Assembly: GCF_012489685.1 (NCBI RefSeq)
Contig: NC_080042.1
Coordinates: 34,167,158 to 34,231,157, forward strand
From: Lotus japonicus
Lineage: Eukaryota; Streptophyta; Magnoliopsida; Fabales; Fabaceae
Length of the DNA stretch: 64,000 nucleotides
Direction: 5' to 3'
The stretch's first letter is position 1, and each line of letters starts with the position of its first letter. The translations under genes and the position numbers were made by a program. The notes beneath the pieces were generated by a model. The model had not been told where the DNA came from. It did no database searches and saw only the letters and a program-made list of their open reading frames with translations. This document shows positions 9,415 to 21,485 of the stretch, one piece after another.

Positions 9415-11322
9415 ATGGCTACCACCAGTGAAACGCAAAAAGATGGTTACAATGCAAAGCCTCCCATGTTCGACGGTCAAAGGTTCGAATATTGGAAAGA
9501 TAGACTTGAAAGTTTCTTTCTGGGTTTCGATGCAGATATCTGGGATATTATTGTGGATGGCTATGAGCGTCCAGTTGATGAAGAAGGCAAGAAGATCCCA
9601 AGGTCAGAGATGACTGCAGATCAAAAGAAGCTTTACTCACAACATCACAAAGCTAGAGCAATTCTTCTAAGTGCTATCTCTTATGAAGAGTACCAGAAGA
9701 TTACAGATCGTGAGTATGCTAAGGGCATCTTTGAATCCCTGAAGATGTCTCATGAAGGAAACAAGAAAGTCAAAGAATCAAAGGCGTTATCCTTGCTCCA
9801 GAAGTATGAGTCCTTCATCGTGGAGCCCAACGAGTCCATAGAGGACATGTTTTCCAGATTTCAGTTGCTTGTAGTTGGAATACGACCTCTCAACAAGAGC
9901 TACACAACAAAAGATCATGTCATAAGGGTCATCAGAAGTCTTCCTGAAAGCTGGATGCCCTCGGTGACTTCAATAGAGCTTACGAGAGATGTTGAGCGTA
10001 TGAGTTTAGAAGAACTTATCATCATACTGAAGTGTCATGAGCTGAAGCGCTCAGAGATGCAAGATCTGATGAAGAAGTCAATAGCCTTGAAATCCAAATC
10101 TAAGAAGGCTAAAGCTGAGAAGTCAAAAGCTCTCCAAGCTGAAGCAGAAGAATCTGAAGAAGCATTAGAAGATTCTGATGAAGATGAGCTGACTCTGATC
10201 TCTAAAAGACTCAACCGCATCTGGAAGCACAGGCAGAGCAAGTACAAAGGCTCTGGAAAAGCCAAAGGAAAGTCTGAATCCTCAGGCCAGAAGAAGTCAT
10301 CAATCAAGGAAGTCACATGTTTCGAATGCAAAGAATCAGGGCACTACAAAAGTGACTGTCCAAAGTTGAAGAAGGAGAAGAGGCCAAAGAAGCACTTCAA
10401 GACCAAGAAAAGTCTGATGGTGACCTTTGACGATTCAGAGTCAGAGGATGTTGACTCTGATGGTGAAGTCCAAGGACTCATGGCTATTGTCAAAGACAAA
10501 GGAGCAGAGTCAAAGGATGCTGTTGACTCTGACTCAGAATCAGAAGGAGATCCTAACTCAGACGATGAAAATGAGGTATTCGCTTCTTTCTCAACCTCTG
10601 AATTGAAGCATGCTTTGTCTGATATCATGGATAAGTATAACTCTTTACTGCCTAAGCACAAAAAGTTGAAAAAGGACTTATCTGTTGTTTCTAAGACTCC
10701 TTCTGAACATGAGAAAATCATTTTTGATTTGAAAAATGATAACCATGCTTTAGTGAATTCTAACTCTGTGCTTAAGAATCAAATTGCTAAGTTAGAAGAA
10801 GTTATTGCCTGCGATGCCTCTGATAGTAAGCATGAATCTAAGTATGAAAAATCTTTTCAAAGATTCCTGGCTAAAAGCGTAGACAGAAGCTTAATGGCTT
10901 CAATGATCTATGGCGTAAGTAGAAATGGAATGCATGGCATTGGCTATTCTAAACCAATTAGAAATGAGCCTTCTATGCCTATAGCTAAATCTTTGTATGA
11001 ATGCTTTGTTCCCTCTGGTACCATATTGCCTGATCCTTTACCTGTTGAAGTTGTTAAATCCCCTCTCAAAAAAGGATCTTTCTCCATGTCTAAATATCAT
11101 GCAAAAATTCTTTTACATTACCATGTTGAGAAACCCAAGGTGATCAGAACCTCTGGGGTAACTAACAAGAGAGGACCCAGAAAGTGGGTACCTAAGGATA
11201 AGATTATCTATGTTGCAGATATCCTTGATAGCTCCACTGAAACACCAATCATGGTATCTGGACAGTGGATGCTCGCGTCACATGACGGGAGAAAGGCGTA
11301 TGTTCCAAGAGCTAAAACTTAA
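9415..11322 (+). CDS. gag: Gag polyprotein of element B
   Basis: An open frame of 635 codons from the ATG at 9415, 60 bases after the primer site. The N-terminal part has the Copia gag pattern ([17 protein letters not shown], then a UBN2-type block with [20 protein letters not shown]). The middle is acidic and Ser-rich. A CCHC zinc knuckle, [14 protein letters not shown], starts at residue 302 and should bind genomic RNA. A second acidic stretch and a Lys-rich tail follow. It forms the virus-like particle in the cytoplasm. The last about 160 bases overlap pol, which is read in the +1 frame; the gag C-terminus in that overlap is a read-through of protease-coding DNA. Gag of C is about 95 per cent alike by eye. 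It is open here although pol and ORF3 of B are broken. Confidence 0.85.
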   Translation: MATTSETQKDGYNAKPPMFDGQRFEYWKDRLESFFLGFDADIWDIIVDGYERPVDEEGKKIPRSEMTADQKKLYSQHHKARAILLSAISYEEYQKITDREYAKGIFESLKMSHEGNKKVKESKALSLLQKYESFIVEPNESIEDMFSRFQLLVVGIRPLNKSYTTKDHVIRVIRSLPESWMPSVTSIELTRDVERMSLEELIIILKCHELKRSEMQDLMKKSIALKSKSKKAKAEKSKALQAEAEESEEALEDSDEDELTLISKRLNRIWKHRQSKYKGSGKAKGKSESSGQKKSSIKEVTCFECKESGHYKSDCPKLKKEKRPKKHFKTKKSLMVTFDDSESEDVDSDGEVQGLMAIVKDKGAESKDAVDSDSESEGDPNSDDENEVFASFSTSELKHALSDIMDKYNSLLPKHKKLKKDLSVVSKTPSEHEKIIFDLKNDNHALVNSNSVLKNQIAKLEEVIACDASDSKHESKYEKSFQRFLAKSVDRSLMASMIYGVSRNGMHGIGYSKPIRNEPSMPIAKSLYECFVPSGTILPDPLPVEVVKSPLKKGSFSMSKYHAKILLHYHVEKPKVIRTSGVTNKRGPRKWVPKDKIIYVADILDSSTETPIMVSGQWMLASHDGRKAYVPRAKT

Positions 11323-14311
11323 GCCTGGAGGCGAAGTTGGCTTTGGTGGCAACGAAAAGGGTAAAATTGTTGGTACTGGTACTATTTGTGTAGATAGTAG
11401 TCCATGCATTGACAATGTTTTATTGGTAGACGGCTTAACTCATAACTTATTGTCTATAAGTCAATTAGCTGACAAGGGTTATGATGTTATCTTTAATCAA
11501 AAGTCCTGCCGGGCTGTAAGTCAGATCGATGGCTCTGTTCTGTTTAACAGCAAGAGGAAGAACAACATTTATAAGATCAGATTATCTGAGTTGGAGGCTC
11601 AGAATGTGAAGTGCCTTCTGTCTGTTAATGAAGAGCAATGGGTATGGCATAGACGGTTAGGGCATGCCAGTATGAGAAAGATTTCTCAGCTGAGCAAGCT
11701 AAACCTCGTCAGGGGCTTACCCACTCTGAAGTTCTCTTCAGACACTCTTTGTGAAGCATGTCAGAATGGCAAATTCACAAAAGTCTCTTTCAAGGCTAAG
11801 AATGTTGTCTCAACTTCAAGGCCGTTGGAACTTCTGCATATCGACCTATTTGGACCAGTGAAAACTGAGTCTATAGGTGGCAAGAGATATGGGATGGTCA
11901 TTGTTGACGACTACAGCCGCTGGACATGGGTAAAGTTTCTAACCCGCAAGGATGAGTCTCATGCTGTGTTCTCTACCTTCATAGCCCAAGTGCAAAACGA
12001 GAAGGCTTGTAGGATTGTGCGTGTCAGAAGTGACCATGGTGGAGAGTTTGAGAATGACAAGTTTGAGAGTCTATTTGATTCCTATGGAATTGCACATGAT
12101 TTCTCTTGTCCCAGAACTCCTCAACAAAATGGTGTTGTTGAGAGGAAGAACAGAACTCTTCAGGAGATGGCTAGAACCATGCTCCAAGAAACTGGCATGG
12201 CTAAGCACTTTTGGGCTGAGGCAGTAAACACAGCGTGTTACATTCAGAACAGAATCTCTATGAGACCAATTCTGAATAAGACTCCCTGTGAATTGTGGAA
12301 GAATATAAAACCCAACATTTCTTACTTTCATCCTTTTGGTTGTGTTTGTTATGTTCTTAACACTAAGGATAGATTGCATAAGTTTGATGCTAAATCGTCT
12401 AAATGTCTATTACTTGGTTACTCTGAGAGATCAAAAGGTTTCAGATTCTATAATACTGATGCTAAAACAATTGAAGAATCTATTCATGTTAGATTTGACG
12501 ATAAGCTTGACTCTGACCAGTCAAAGCTAGTTGAGAAATTTGCAGATTTAAGTATAAGTGTTTCTGACAAAGGCAAAGCTCCAGAGGAAGCTGAGCCAGA
12601 GGAAGATGAACCAGAAGAAGCTGGTCCCTCTGATTCACAATCTCAGAAGAAGAGCATAATCGCTGCAGCTCATCCTAAGGAATTGATTCTGGGCAACAAA
12701 GATGAACTAGTCAGAACCAGATCAGCCTTCAGACCCTCTGAAGAGACCTTGCTTAGTCTGAAAGGATTGGTGTCCTTAATTGAACCCAAGTCAATTGATG
12801 AAGCTCTTCAGGACAAGGACTGGATTCTGGCTATGGAAGAAGAATTGAATCAATTTTCCAAGAATGATGTTTGGAGCCTAGTGAAGAAGCCTTAAAGTGT
12901 CCATGTAATTGGAACCAAATGGGTGTTCAGAAACAAGTTGAATGAGAAAGGTGATGTAGTCAGAAACAAGGCAAGGCTAGTTGCTCAAGGCTACAGTCAG
13001 CAGGAAGGAATAGACTACACTGAAACATTTGCTCCAGTAGCAAGACTAGAAGCAATCAGACTACTGATCTCCTTCTCAGTGAATCACAACATAATTCTAC
13101 ATCAGATGGATGTTAAGAGTGCCTTCCTAAATGGATACATATCAGAGGAAGTCTATGTTCATCAACCCCCAGGTTTTGAGGATGAGAAGAACCCAGACCA
13201 TGTCTTCAAGCTGAAGAAATCTCTCTATGGTCTGAAGCAAGCTCCCAGAGCATGGTATGAGAGACTCTGCTCATTCCTTCTGGAAAATGAGTTTGTAAGG
13301 GGTAAAGTAGATACAACTCTCTTCTGCAAAACTTACAAAGATGATATCCTAATTGTGCAAATTTATGTTGATGATATTATATTTGGTTTTGCTAATCCAT
13401 CTTTATGCAAACAATTTTCTGAGATGATGCAGGCTGAATTTGAGATGAGTATGATGGGAGAACTCAAGTACTTTCTGGGAATACAAGTTGATCAAACACT
13501 ACAAGGAACATACATCCATCAAAGCAAATACACTAAAGAACTTCTGAAGAAGTTCAATATGCTGGAATCTACAGTTGCCAAGACTCCAATGCATCCTACA
13601 TGCATTCTGGAGAAAGAAGATGCAAGTGGTAAAGTTTGTCAGAAGCTCTATCGTGGTATGATAGGATCACTTCTATACTTGACTGCATCTAGGCCAGATA
13701 TATTGTTTAGTGTTCATTTATGTGCTCGTTTCCAATCAGATCCAAGGGAAACCCCCTTAACTGCTGTTAAGAGGATCCTAAGATATCTGAAAGGTACCGC
13801 TAACCTTGGCTTGATGTATAAGAAAACATCAGAGTATATGCTTTCAGGTTATTGTGATGCTGATTATGCTGGAGATAGAATAGAGAGAAAAAGCACTTCT
13901 GGAAATTGTCAATTTCTGGGAAGCAACTTAGTCTCATGGGCAAGCAAGAGGCAATCAACCATTGTACTATCTACTGGAGAGGCAGAATATATCTCAGCAG
14001 CAATATGCAGCACTCAGATGCTCTGGATGAAACATCAGCTGGAGGATTATCAAATCCTTGAGAGCAATATCCCAATCTATTGTGATAACACTGCTGCAAT
14101 TTCATTGAGTTAGAATCCTATCTTACATTCAAGGGCAAAGCACATTGAGGTAAAGTATCATTTTATTAGAGATTATGTATAGAAGGGCGTACTTCTTCTA
14201 AAGTTTGTTGATACTGACCATCAATGGGCAGATATCTTTACAAAGCCCTTAGCAGAGGATAGATTTATTTTCATTCTGAAAAATCTGAATATGGACTTTT
14301 GTCCAGCATGA
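11162..14311 (+). pseudogene. pol: Pol of element B, three nonsense codons
   Basis: The frame opens after the stop at 11159-11161 and is +1 relative to gag. In order: protease ([13 protein letters not shown]), GAG-pre-integrase zinc site (WHRRLGH with CEAC), integrase ([23 protein letters not shown]), Copia-type reverse transcriptase ([19 protein letters not shown]) and RNase H ([10 protein letters not shown]). Comparison with element C shows TAA at 12893-12895 where C has Glu, TAG at 14111-14113 where C has Lys, and TAG at 14180-14182 where C has Gln. The natural end is the TGA at 14309-14311. Without read-through no complete polyprotein can be made, so B would depend on enzymes from relatives such as C. 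Confidence 0.85.
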
Positions 14312-14745
14312 AGATGGATCAGAACCTCTGACTATGATACTTCTTTATCAGAAGATGTCTAGTTCAGAAGGTAACTCTATCAGAGTTTAAGTACCCATTG
14401 GTGCTGACTCTGAAGCTGAGACAGTAAACGTGTGTCAGTATCTCTGATACATAGTTCCTTGTGCCCGTGCTGACAGTCTGTCGTAATGAGTGTTGATGTG
14501 CTTCTCTCCTGCGTGTGATATGTGTATTAACTGTTACTATGATGTCTTTAATTTTTAACCGTTGATTTTAATTTGCTTTTTGATCAACAACGGTTATTTT
14601 TCAAAACCCACTATACACACACGTTCTCCTACACTTACGGTTTTACCTTCTCTCTCTTCAGTTTTTCAAATCCTTATCCCCACGATCTCTCTCTCTTTAT
14701 ATTCATCCTTTTCTTTTCTACCCAAAACCTTCAACCGCCTTCAAG
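14312..14745 (+). other. Spacer between pol and ORF3 in element B
   Basis: No ORF. It contains CCACTATACACACACG near 14610 followed by a pyrimidine-rich leader up to the ORF3 ATG, as in the spacer of C (28823-29265). This could be a core promoter or splice region for ORF3 expression, but that is inference. Confidence 0.4.
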
Positions 14746-17567
14746 ATGGTTAGACCCAACAGAAGAGAAACTGCAGATGCAACCAGATTTCCTACTATGG
14801 TAGTAGGCCAAGCTACAGGTCAATCGGGTCCTGAAATTCAAAGTCAAGGTCAAGCTCAAGAGAAGATGATTCCAATTGCAGAACGGGGCTGTACCGTTCA
14901 CTGTGTTTTTGCTCCGGAAGAACTCCAGGTGCTTGCTGAATGAGGATTCGACCTGGATAATATAGTTGCTAATGGGTATGATCTTCGTCCTGAAGTTCAT
15001 GTTCAAGGATGGGAACAATACTTCAACAGACTTCGAGGTCCAATTTATGACAAATTGGTCAAGGAATTCTGGAAACATGCCGACTGCGATGACACACAAG
15101 TGGTTTCCTACATTGCTGGAAGGAGGATAATCATTACTGAGAAGTCCATTGTTGATCTTCTGGGTGCACACACTGGAAATGGGTATACATTCCAACTAAC
15201 AGAATCGAAGTTGAAACCCAGAACAAAGGAAGAAACCAGCAAGGCTCTTTACACCAACTACAAACCTGGAAAGAATGACTACAAAGTGGTGGATCTTCAT
15301 CCCAAGCTAGAGATCTGGCACAAGATTCTGCTTCACTGCATCAACCAGAGGCCAAAGGAAAGCTCTCCCGATTACATCAGAAGGCGATGTTGTTCTTCAT
15401 TCAGGATCATAGGAAGATCTGCCTTCCTTTCTTCCTATTCTCTTACCTGAAAGAGTGTATCAGGAAATCCAGAACCACTGCCTCCATCAAGTCTGCTATC
15501 AAGTACATCCCTTTTGGGAGACTGCTTTCAGACCTCTTCATTGAGAGCAAATTCATAGAAGATCTGATCAAGGCAGGATGCACGGAGGATCTATCGACAA
15601 TTGTGAGTGATGTCTTCACATCCACATCTTTGAAGAAGATGGGATTGATCAAGAAAAAGGTTGCCCCTGCTCATGAAGATACTTCTGATGAAGTAAGACA
15701 AAGAAGGGTGCCTCTGAATGATTACCCTTTGTGGTCTCAAGCAGATAATCCGACTGCAATCCTATGTTACATTGATGATCTGAGGCAACAAGGGTATGAG
15801 ATAGATGTGGACGAGTTCTTCAGACAATTGCCACCAGCTCCAGAGTTTGACTCTCCTCCCAAGAAGAAAACTCAGAGAAAAATGGTCTTGGAGGAATCCT
15901 CTAAAGAGTCTGATGATCAGAAGAAGAAGAAGAAGCCTGACAAATCTAAGAGGAAGCACGAGGAACCCACCAAACCAGATGCTCCATCTGACGGTGATGA
16001 TGGTGATGCTCCTCCTCCTAAGAAGAAAAAGAAGCAAGTCAGAATTGTGGAGAAGCCAACTCGTGTGGAACCAGCTGCTCAAGTAATCAGAATAGAGACT
16101 TCTGCCAGAGTCACTCGGTCTGCCGTGCGATCATCAAGTAAGTCTACTGTAATTGAATCTGATGATGATTTAAATTCAATTGATGCACTCCCCATCTCTA
16201 CTCTTCTTAACCGCACAGCCACCCAACTCACCCCTATCCCAAAGTCTCAACCAGCTGACCAAACCACATCTCCACCAAATTCACCTAGATCTTCATTTTT
16301 CCAACCTTCCAAACAAGAAGCACCTCTTTGGAACATGCTTCAGACTCCACGACCCTCTGAACCAACCTCACCCATAACCATTCACTACAACCGACTAACC
16401 TCTGAACTCATTATTCCCGAACAACCAGAACCCGAACCCAGAACTTCTGATCACTCTGTCCCCAGAGCTTCAGAACGTCCTGTTCGCAGAACAACTGATA
16501 CAGATTCCTCAACTCCCTATACTTCTGTATCCTTTCCTACCAACGTTGCTGACTCCTCACCTTCAAACAACTCTGAGTCTAATCGCATATTTATTCAAAT
16601 TGCGAAAGAGAAAGAGTCTGCCATTCCAGAGTACTACCTAACAGTACCTAGCCCTAGGAGATACCCTGGACCTAGACCAGAACGTCTAGTTGACCCAAAT
16701 CATCCTATCCAGGCTGACCCTTTACATGAAGCAGACCCTTTGGCCCAACAAGTTCAACCAGAACCAGAAAACTCAGTGTCTAACCACTCTTCGGTTAGAT
16801 CACCACACCCTCAGGTTGAAACCTCTGAACCAAACCTTGAGACCCACACTTCAAATGTCCAAACTTTAGATGTTGGTTCTCCTCAAGGTGCCTCTGAGGC
16901 AAATAGCAGCAACCACCCCACATCTCCTGAAACCAATCTCTCCATTGTTCCCTATACCTACCTCAAGCCAAACACTCTCTCTGAGTGCATCAGTGTCTTT
17001 AATCATGAAGCTTCACTGATGATTCGCAATGTGCAAGGTCACACTGACCTTAGTGAGAACTCTGACTCTGTTGCTGAAGAATGGAATCGTCTGAGTAATT
17101 GGTTAGTTGCTCAAGTTCCTATTATGATGAGTCATCTCACTGCGGAAAGGGATCAGAGGATTGAGGCTGCCAGGCAGCGGTTTAACAGAAGAGTTGCTCT
17201 GCATGAACAACAACAAAGAACTAAGTTACTTGAAGCTGTTGAGGAAGCCAGAAGAAAGAAAGAACAAGCAGAAGAAACTGCACGTCAAGAGGCTGCACAA
17301 GCTGAAGATGCAAGATTAGAAGCAAAGAGACTACAAGCTGAAGCTGAAACTCTTAGATGTCAAGCCCTTGCACCAGTGCCGTTCACTCATGCTGATTCTG
17401 ATTCCACTCAAACTCCTCACCCTGCTCAGAATATTCCCTCTACCTCTACACAGCCAAGTTCTTCCAGACTTGACATCATGGAACAACGTCTCAATTCTCA
17501 TGAGATTCTGCTGATGGAAATGAATCGAGCTCTCAAAGAACTTCTGCGTCGCTCTGACAAGCCCTAG
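14746..17567 (+). pseudogene. ORF3 (env-position ORF) of element B, broken
   Basis: Starts at the ATG at 14746 (MVRPNRRETADATRF), aligned with the start chosen in C. A TGA at 14941-14943 replaces a Trp codon, and about ten bases present in C are missing at about 15379, shifting the frame. The remainder is open to 17567. The N-terminal part matches the domain described for ORF3 of C. The middle has Lys-rich runs followed by Pro/Ser-rich low-complexity sequence, and the C-terminus is a Glu/Ala/Lys coiled coil ending LRRSDKP. No signal peptide or membrane segment is evident, so it does not look like an envelope glycoprotein despite its position. Confidence 0.8.
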
Positions 17568-18108
17568 TTTTTAGGATTTCTTTCGTTTTTCTTTCTTAAC
17601 TTATTTTACTTTTATTTAAGATATTTGCTATATTTTTCTTACTCGTTGTTTCTCACTGCATATATATCTATGACACTATGTTTGCAAAAAAAATTTTATT
17701 CATGATAATTCATAATCATTACATCATACATTCTTTCCTAAATCTAGAATGGAGGATCCTTCCTCATTCTTCTGCACTCCCGGCGTTGCTCTGCTCTTTC
17801 CTTCTCCAGCCGATCAAGCGTATACTCTATGTTGCCTAGCTTGATGCTCAGCTCGGTCTTCTCAAGACTATCTTCTATAGTCTTGAGTCTTCTTTCCACT
17901 GACTCCTTCTCTTCCAGAAAATTCAGTTCCAGCTGACTGAGCTCCTGAATTTCCTCCACGAAGCCAAGAAATTCTTTCAGATGTTTCTCCAGCTCTGGAC
18001 CAAGATCTTCTTCAAGCAGTGTCTTCGTCAGCTCTTGTATCGTTCGTGTACCATCAGGGTGCCGGATGTTAAGGAACATGTCTTCCTCGAAGGTTTTCCT
18101 TCTGAGCT

Positions 18109-19466
18109 TGTTGGTAAATCCGCAAGTGTACGGAATCCACCCGGTTTTAAATATCGAACCACAGGGATTGTGAGTGAATAGATTCAGTTTAAGCTTTGAG
18201 TTTGAAGGTTGGTTTTATTGAATAAGAGATATGTTGAAGTAGTAATAAGGAAAAGGAAAAGTAAAAAGACAATTTAGAAAATAACATGCTTTGGGTTCTT
18301 GTTCAACTAGTCAATTCAAGTACATCATTCTAAGCACATGTTCTCATGGATCTCTCCTTGATGATATAGCCTAGTTACTCACTTATTGATTCCTCACATA
18401 AGCAATTCTCTCATACTAAAAGCTAAGCCCAATTCCTTGTGTACTTAGTCATTTATATGAGGTTTTAGATCATGCAATTTCAGGCCATCAAACCCCAACC
18501 CTTCCTCTATTCCTAGTAGCAAGCATAGAAGGGGTAATCCCAAATCGGTTCCCTAATCTATAACAAACTTCCGTTCTGATTATAGAAAAGCAAAAAGCAA
18601 GCATGCATACAAGCTTAGATTGGAATTCAGAAAATGGGATTCAAGGGAAGAAGAAGAACATGTGGGAAAGAACTTAAGATTATAACTCAAATATAAAAAG
18701 TCTTACAAAGAAATCCAAAGCAAAAGAAGAGAGATTAGCCAAGCCATGCTTGGCTAAAAACCTGAATTACAAGCTTAGAAGCCCTCTCACACTCTCCTAG
18801 AAGCTCCTCTACCTCTGAGTTTATGTAAAAATGAAAGTAGTATCCAAGATTACAAAAGAAAATGACTAAAATCCTATTTATAGGCAAAATTCCCGAGTCT
18901 GGGCTGTTCTGGGCGCTCAGGCGCCAATTTAGAGCGCCTGAGCGCCAATTCCATTCTGAAATATGGCCTCTGGAAGGTAATTGGCGCCTAGGCGCCAATT
19001 AAGCATGCCTAGGCGCCAATTCCAGAACCCTGGAAAAAGCAATTGGCGCCTAGGCGCCAATGGAGCACGCCTAGGCGCTCTTAACTCGCTGGAAAGCCTT
19101 TTTATCTTCATTCTAACTCCTCTTTACTCCTCTTTAAGCCTCCATTCAATTCTCCAAGCCTCTAGACCTTCCCTCTTCAGCTGATTCAACCTGAAACCTT
19201 GATGAACAAGCTTGGAAAATATCTTGAAAGTTAAAGGTCAGTTTTGCACAAAGGCTCCAAAACAAGTGGAAATTGCCTAAGACTCCTAAACTCTAATAAA
19301 ATGCTACTAAAACCCTTATAAAACTACAAAATTACTAAACTAATGCAAATGCACAAATAAAAGTAAAAATGCATGAGAATGCATGAAACACTACATGAGA
19401 CACAAGAAAAAGACTCAAAACCTACTAGGAAAAACCCTAAAAACATCATATAAACCCGGGTCATCA
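18109..19466 (+). mobile_element. Solo LTR inserted in the antisense ORF of B
   Basis: Starts TGTTGGTAAATCC and ends GGGTCATCA, 1358 bases, flanked by the 5-base duplication GAGCT at 18104-18108 and 19467-19471. Removing the insert and one GAGCT restores continuity of the antisense ORF. No primer site, polypurine tract or second LTR is present, so it is a solo LTR or a very small non-autonomous element. The strand is not certain. It contains GGCGCC palindromes at 18911-19080. A tip of the same family lies at 3821-3905. Confidence 0.85.
18911..19080. repeat. GGCGCC-rich palindromic repeats inside the solo LTR
   Basis: Repeated units of GGCGCC, CTAGGCGCC and AATT. Perfect palindromes TTGGCGCCTAGGCGCCAA occur at 18981-18998 and 19043-19060, with weaker copies at 18911-18950 and 19007-19019. 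This is a GC-rich island in AT-rich DNA. Confidence 0.75.
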
Positions 19467-19550
19467 GAGCTCTTCCAGTGCAACCATGTATGAAGCCATA
19501 TCTTTTTCTTGTATTAATCTTGTTGTGAAGCTTACCCTCTTCTTACTCGC

Positions 19551-19558
19551 TTTATATA
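19551..19558 (-). promoter_or_regulatory. TATA box of the antisense ORF in element B
   Basis: TATATAAA on the minus strand, 59 bases upstream of the ATG at 19499. The DNA beyond it (to about 19650) is conserved with the same region of A and C, including a CTCGAG-containing block near 19600. Confidence 0.6.
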
Positions 19559-20270
19559 AGCTTCATTCTCTCCTTGGAAGTTATTGCTCCTACAGTTTCT
19601 CGAGGTTAAGTTCTTGGTAACTGAAGCTTCTCTTTACTCCCGTGGTCGGTGGTAAACGTTCTTCTTTTGCATTAACTCTCTTCTTTAATTCGCTTAACTC
19701 TCATTCATGCATCGTTTATTTCTCCATTGTTTTGAAACTTAGACCTTCTCTAAGGGGGAGTACCTTGTACTTCAAGCTAAGTTTTTCACACCCCATACTT
19801 TTTGCTTATGACAAAAAGGGGGAGTACACCCAGTTTTTGATGTGTAAGCTGTGTTAGTGTGATTTTTTTTTTTGGAGAATTTAAGAGTTCCACCTTTATG
19901 ACCATAGATGTGTCACTGGGCAAATACAAGGAATACATTTCACTACTTCTGAAGTGATTCTATTTGACTCTGATACCCTGCTTGTGACTCTGAATACTTA
20001 TGCGCTCTGATTATTTTATTTCATCTATGTCATGCGCCTTCACTCTGAACTCTTATATTATTTAGCTCAGAATCTAGACATTTCTAACGTTTTCATTAAG
20101 TCTTAGATTCAGGGGGAGCTATGCTCAGAATCAAGCTGTGACTTGGATTCAGAATGAGCAAAATAAACTATTCACATCAGGATAAGTCTAATTCTATCTC
20201 TCTAAACTCTGAGTGAATTCAGTTTATTGTTTAAGAATTGTTCATCAAAATACTTGGTTTTGTCATCATC

Positions 20271-20284
20271 AAAAAGGGGGAGAT
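20271..20284 (+). promoter_or_regulatory. Polypurine tract of element B
   Basis: AAAAAGGGGGAGAT directly abuts the 3' LTR start at 20285. Confidence 0.85.
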
Positions 20285-21485
20285 TGTAAGATCAAGTTTT
20301 GATCGAGTAGTACAACTCTATGTTTTGATGATTACAAGTTAACATTTTAGTATGAACAATTATGGTACTCTAACGTGTTTTTCTGAGTGTGCTATTTACA
20401 GGCTATGACTTCAATTTTATCTCACACAAATCAGAAGCATTGTGCTTAAAGAGTGACCCAAGCAACGCTTTCGCAACATCTATGTTCACTCTGAACAGTA
20501 GAAAAGCTTCAGAAGATCTGAAGCCATACAAGCTCTGATATGGACTCAGTCACTTGAAGTTCTGAAGATCCAGACGTTTTGACAACCCAGACACTCTGAA
20601 GGTTCAGATGTTCTGATGGTGTAGAAGACTCTGAAGATCCAGAAGCTGAAAAGTTGAAACTCTGATGTCCAGAAGCAAGATGACTCTGAAGACCATTTAC
20701 TTCCCTCTGAGTTCAGAATCAGAAGATACAACGGTCAGAGGATCTCTGCTACCCTCTGACTCTGATCAGCGAGCTTCACAAGTTCCAACATGAAGCATTC
20801 CCCTGATCAGAAGTCTACTAGGTTTAAAGGTCAAGTCACTATCCAAGTACAAAAGAAAATGTACTATCCTGACGACCTACCTAACATTCTCAACCACAGC
20901 AGAAGCTGGAATTTCCAGAACTGCCCTCCAACGGTAGCATTCCTATGCAGTGTTCAAACCCTAATTCTTGGATTATAAATAGAGGCTGAAGATTGAAAGA
21001 TGCGGTTGGAAGAATCTCACACGCGCAAGCTATATTCAAACATTCTAAGCATTCTTTCATCTGAATTCATTGTGTTTACTATTAGCTTTTCAGAAGCAAA
21101 GTCTTTGTAAACATTCTTTCTTAAACAGTTGTTTAGGTACCTTTAGGAGATCAAGTTTGATCGGATCCTAGAGAAGACTAAGAGAGTGAATCTTAGTGTG
21201 AGCTAAGTCAGTGTATTGTTAGTCACTTGTAGGTTTCAAGTGCAGTTGTAACATTTACCTGATTAGTGGATTGCCTTCATTCTAAGAAGGAAGAAATCAC
21301 CCTAACGGGTGGACTGGATTAGCTTGAGTGATTCATCAAGTGAACCAGAATAAAATCCTTGTGTGCCTTTCTATCTCTTATCTTCAGGACTTTGTTCTCG
21401 AAAGATTTGTTAAAATCTTTAAGGTGGAAGTTTTATTCTGAAAACGTTATTCAAACCCCCCTTTCTACCGTTTTTCATACCTTCA
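20285..21485 (+). repeat. 3' LTR of element B
   Basis: 1201 bases, TGTAAGATCAAG to TACCTTCA, closely matching 8140-9341. TATAAATA lies at 20974-20981. It is followed directly by the continuation of element A. Confidence 0.9.

Larger units (their letters stand above)
17744..19499 (-). pseudogene. Antisense coiled-coil ORF of element B, split by a solo LTR
   Basis: Read on the minus strand from the ATG at 19497-19499. The first about 30 bases are followed by the solo LTR (18109-19466), and the ORF resumes at 18108 and runs to the stop at 17744. Apart from the insertion it looks open. The second part begins within KTFEEDMFLNIRHPDG and ends CRRMRKDPPF, against RRMRRDPPF in C. The Leu/Glu/Lys heptad-like pattern suggests a coiled coil. 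It lies tail to tail with ORF3 (176-base gap). Its TATA-like box is at 19551-19558. No known function. Confidence 0.7.
8001..21485 (+). mobile_element. Element B: SIRE-type Copia element, degenerate, with extra 5' stub
   Basis: A full-length element in gene order: 5' LTR 8140-9341, tRNA-Met primer site, gag, pol, ORF3, antisense ORF, polypurine tract, 3' LTR 20285-21485. It is inserted in element A, whose ORF3 continues on both sides. The flanks are ACTTG (7996-8000) and ACTTT (21486-21490), an imperfect candidate target duplication. A 139-base stub (8001-8139) precedes the 5' LTR; 8008-8139 matches 20153-20284. By eye the two LTRs differ at about twenty or more positions, so B is older than C. 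It holds a solo LTR insertion at 18109-19466. Confidence 0.85.

Noticed and set aside
10035..10721. Long minus-strand frames inside gag of B (and the same in C at 24423-25202).
   Set aside because: They are Ser/Phe-rich shadows produced by the Glu/Lys/Asp-rich gag sequence, with no promoter or conserved start.
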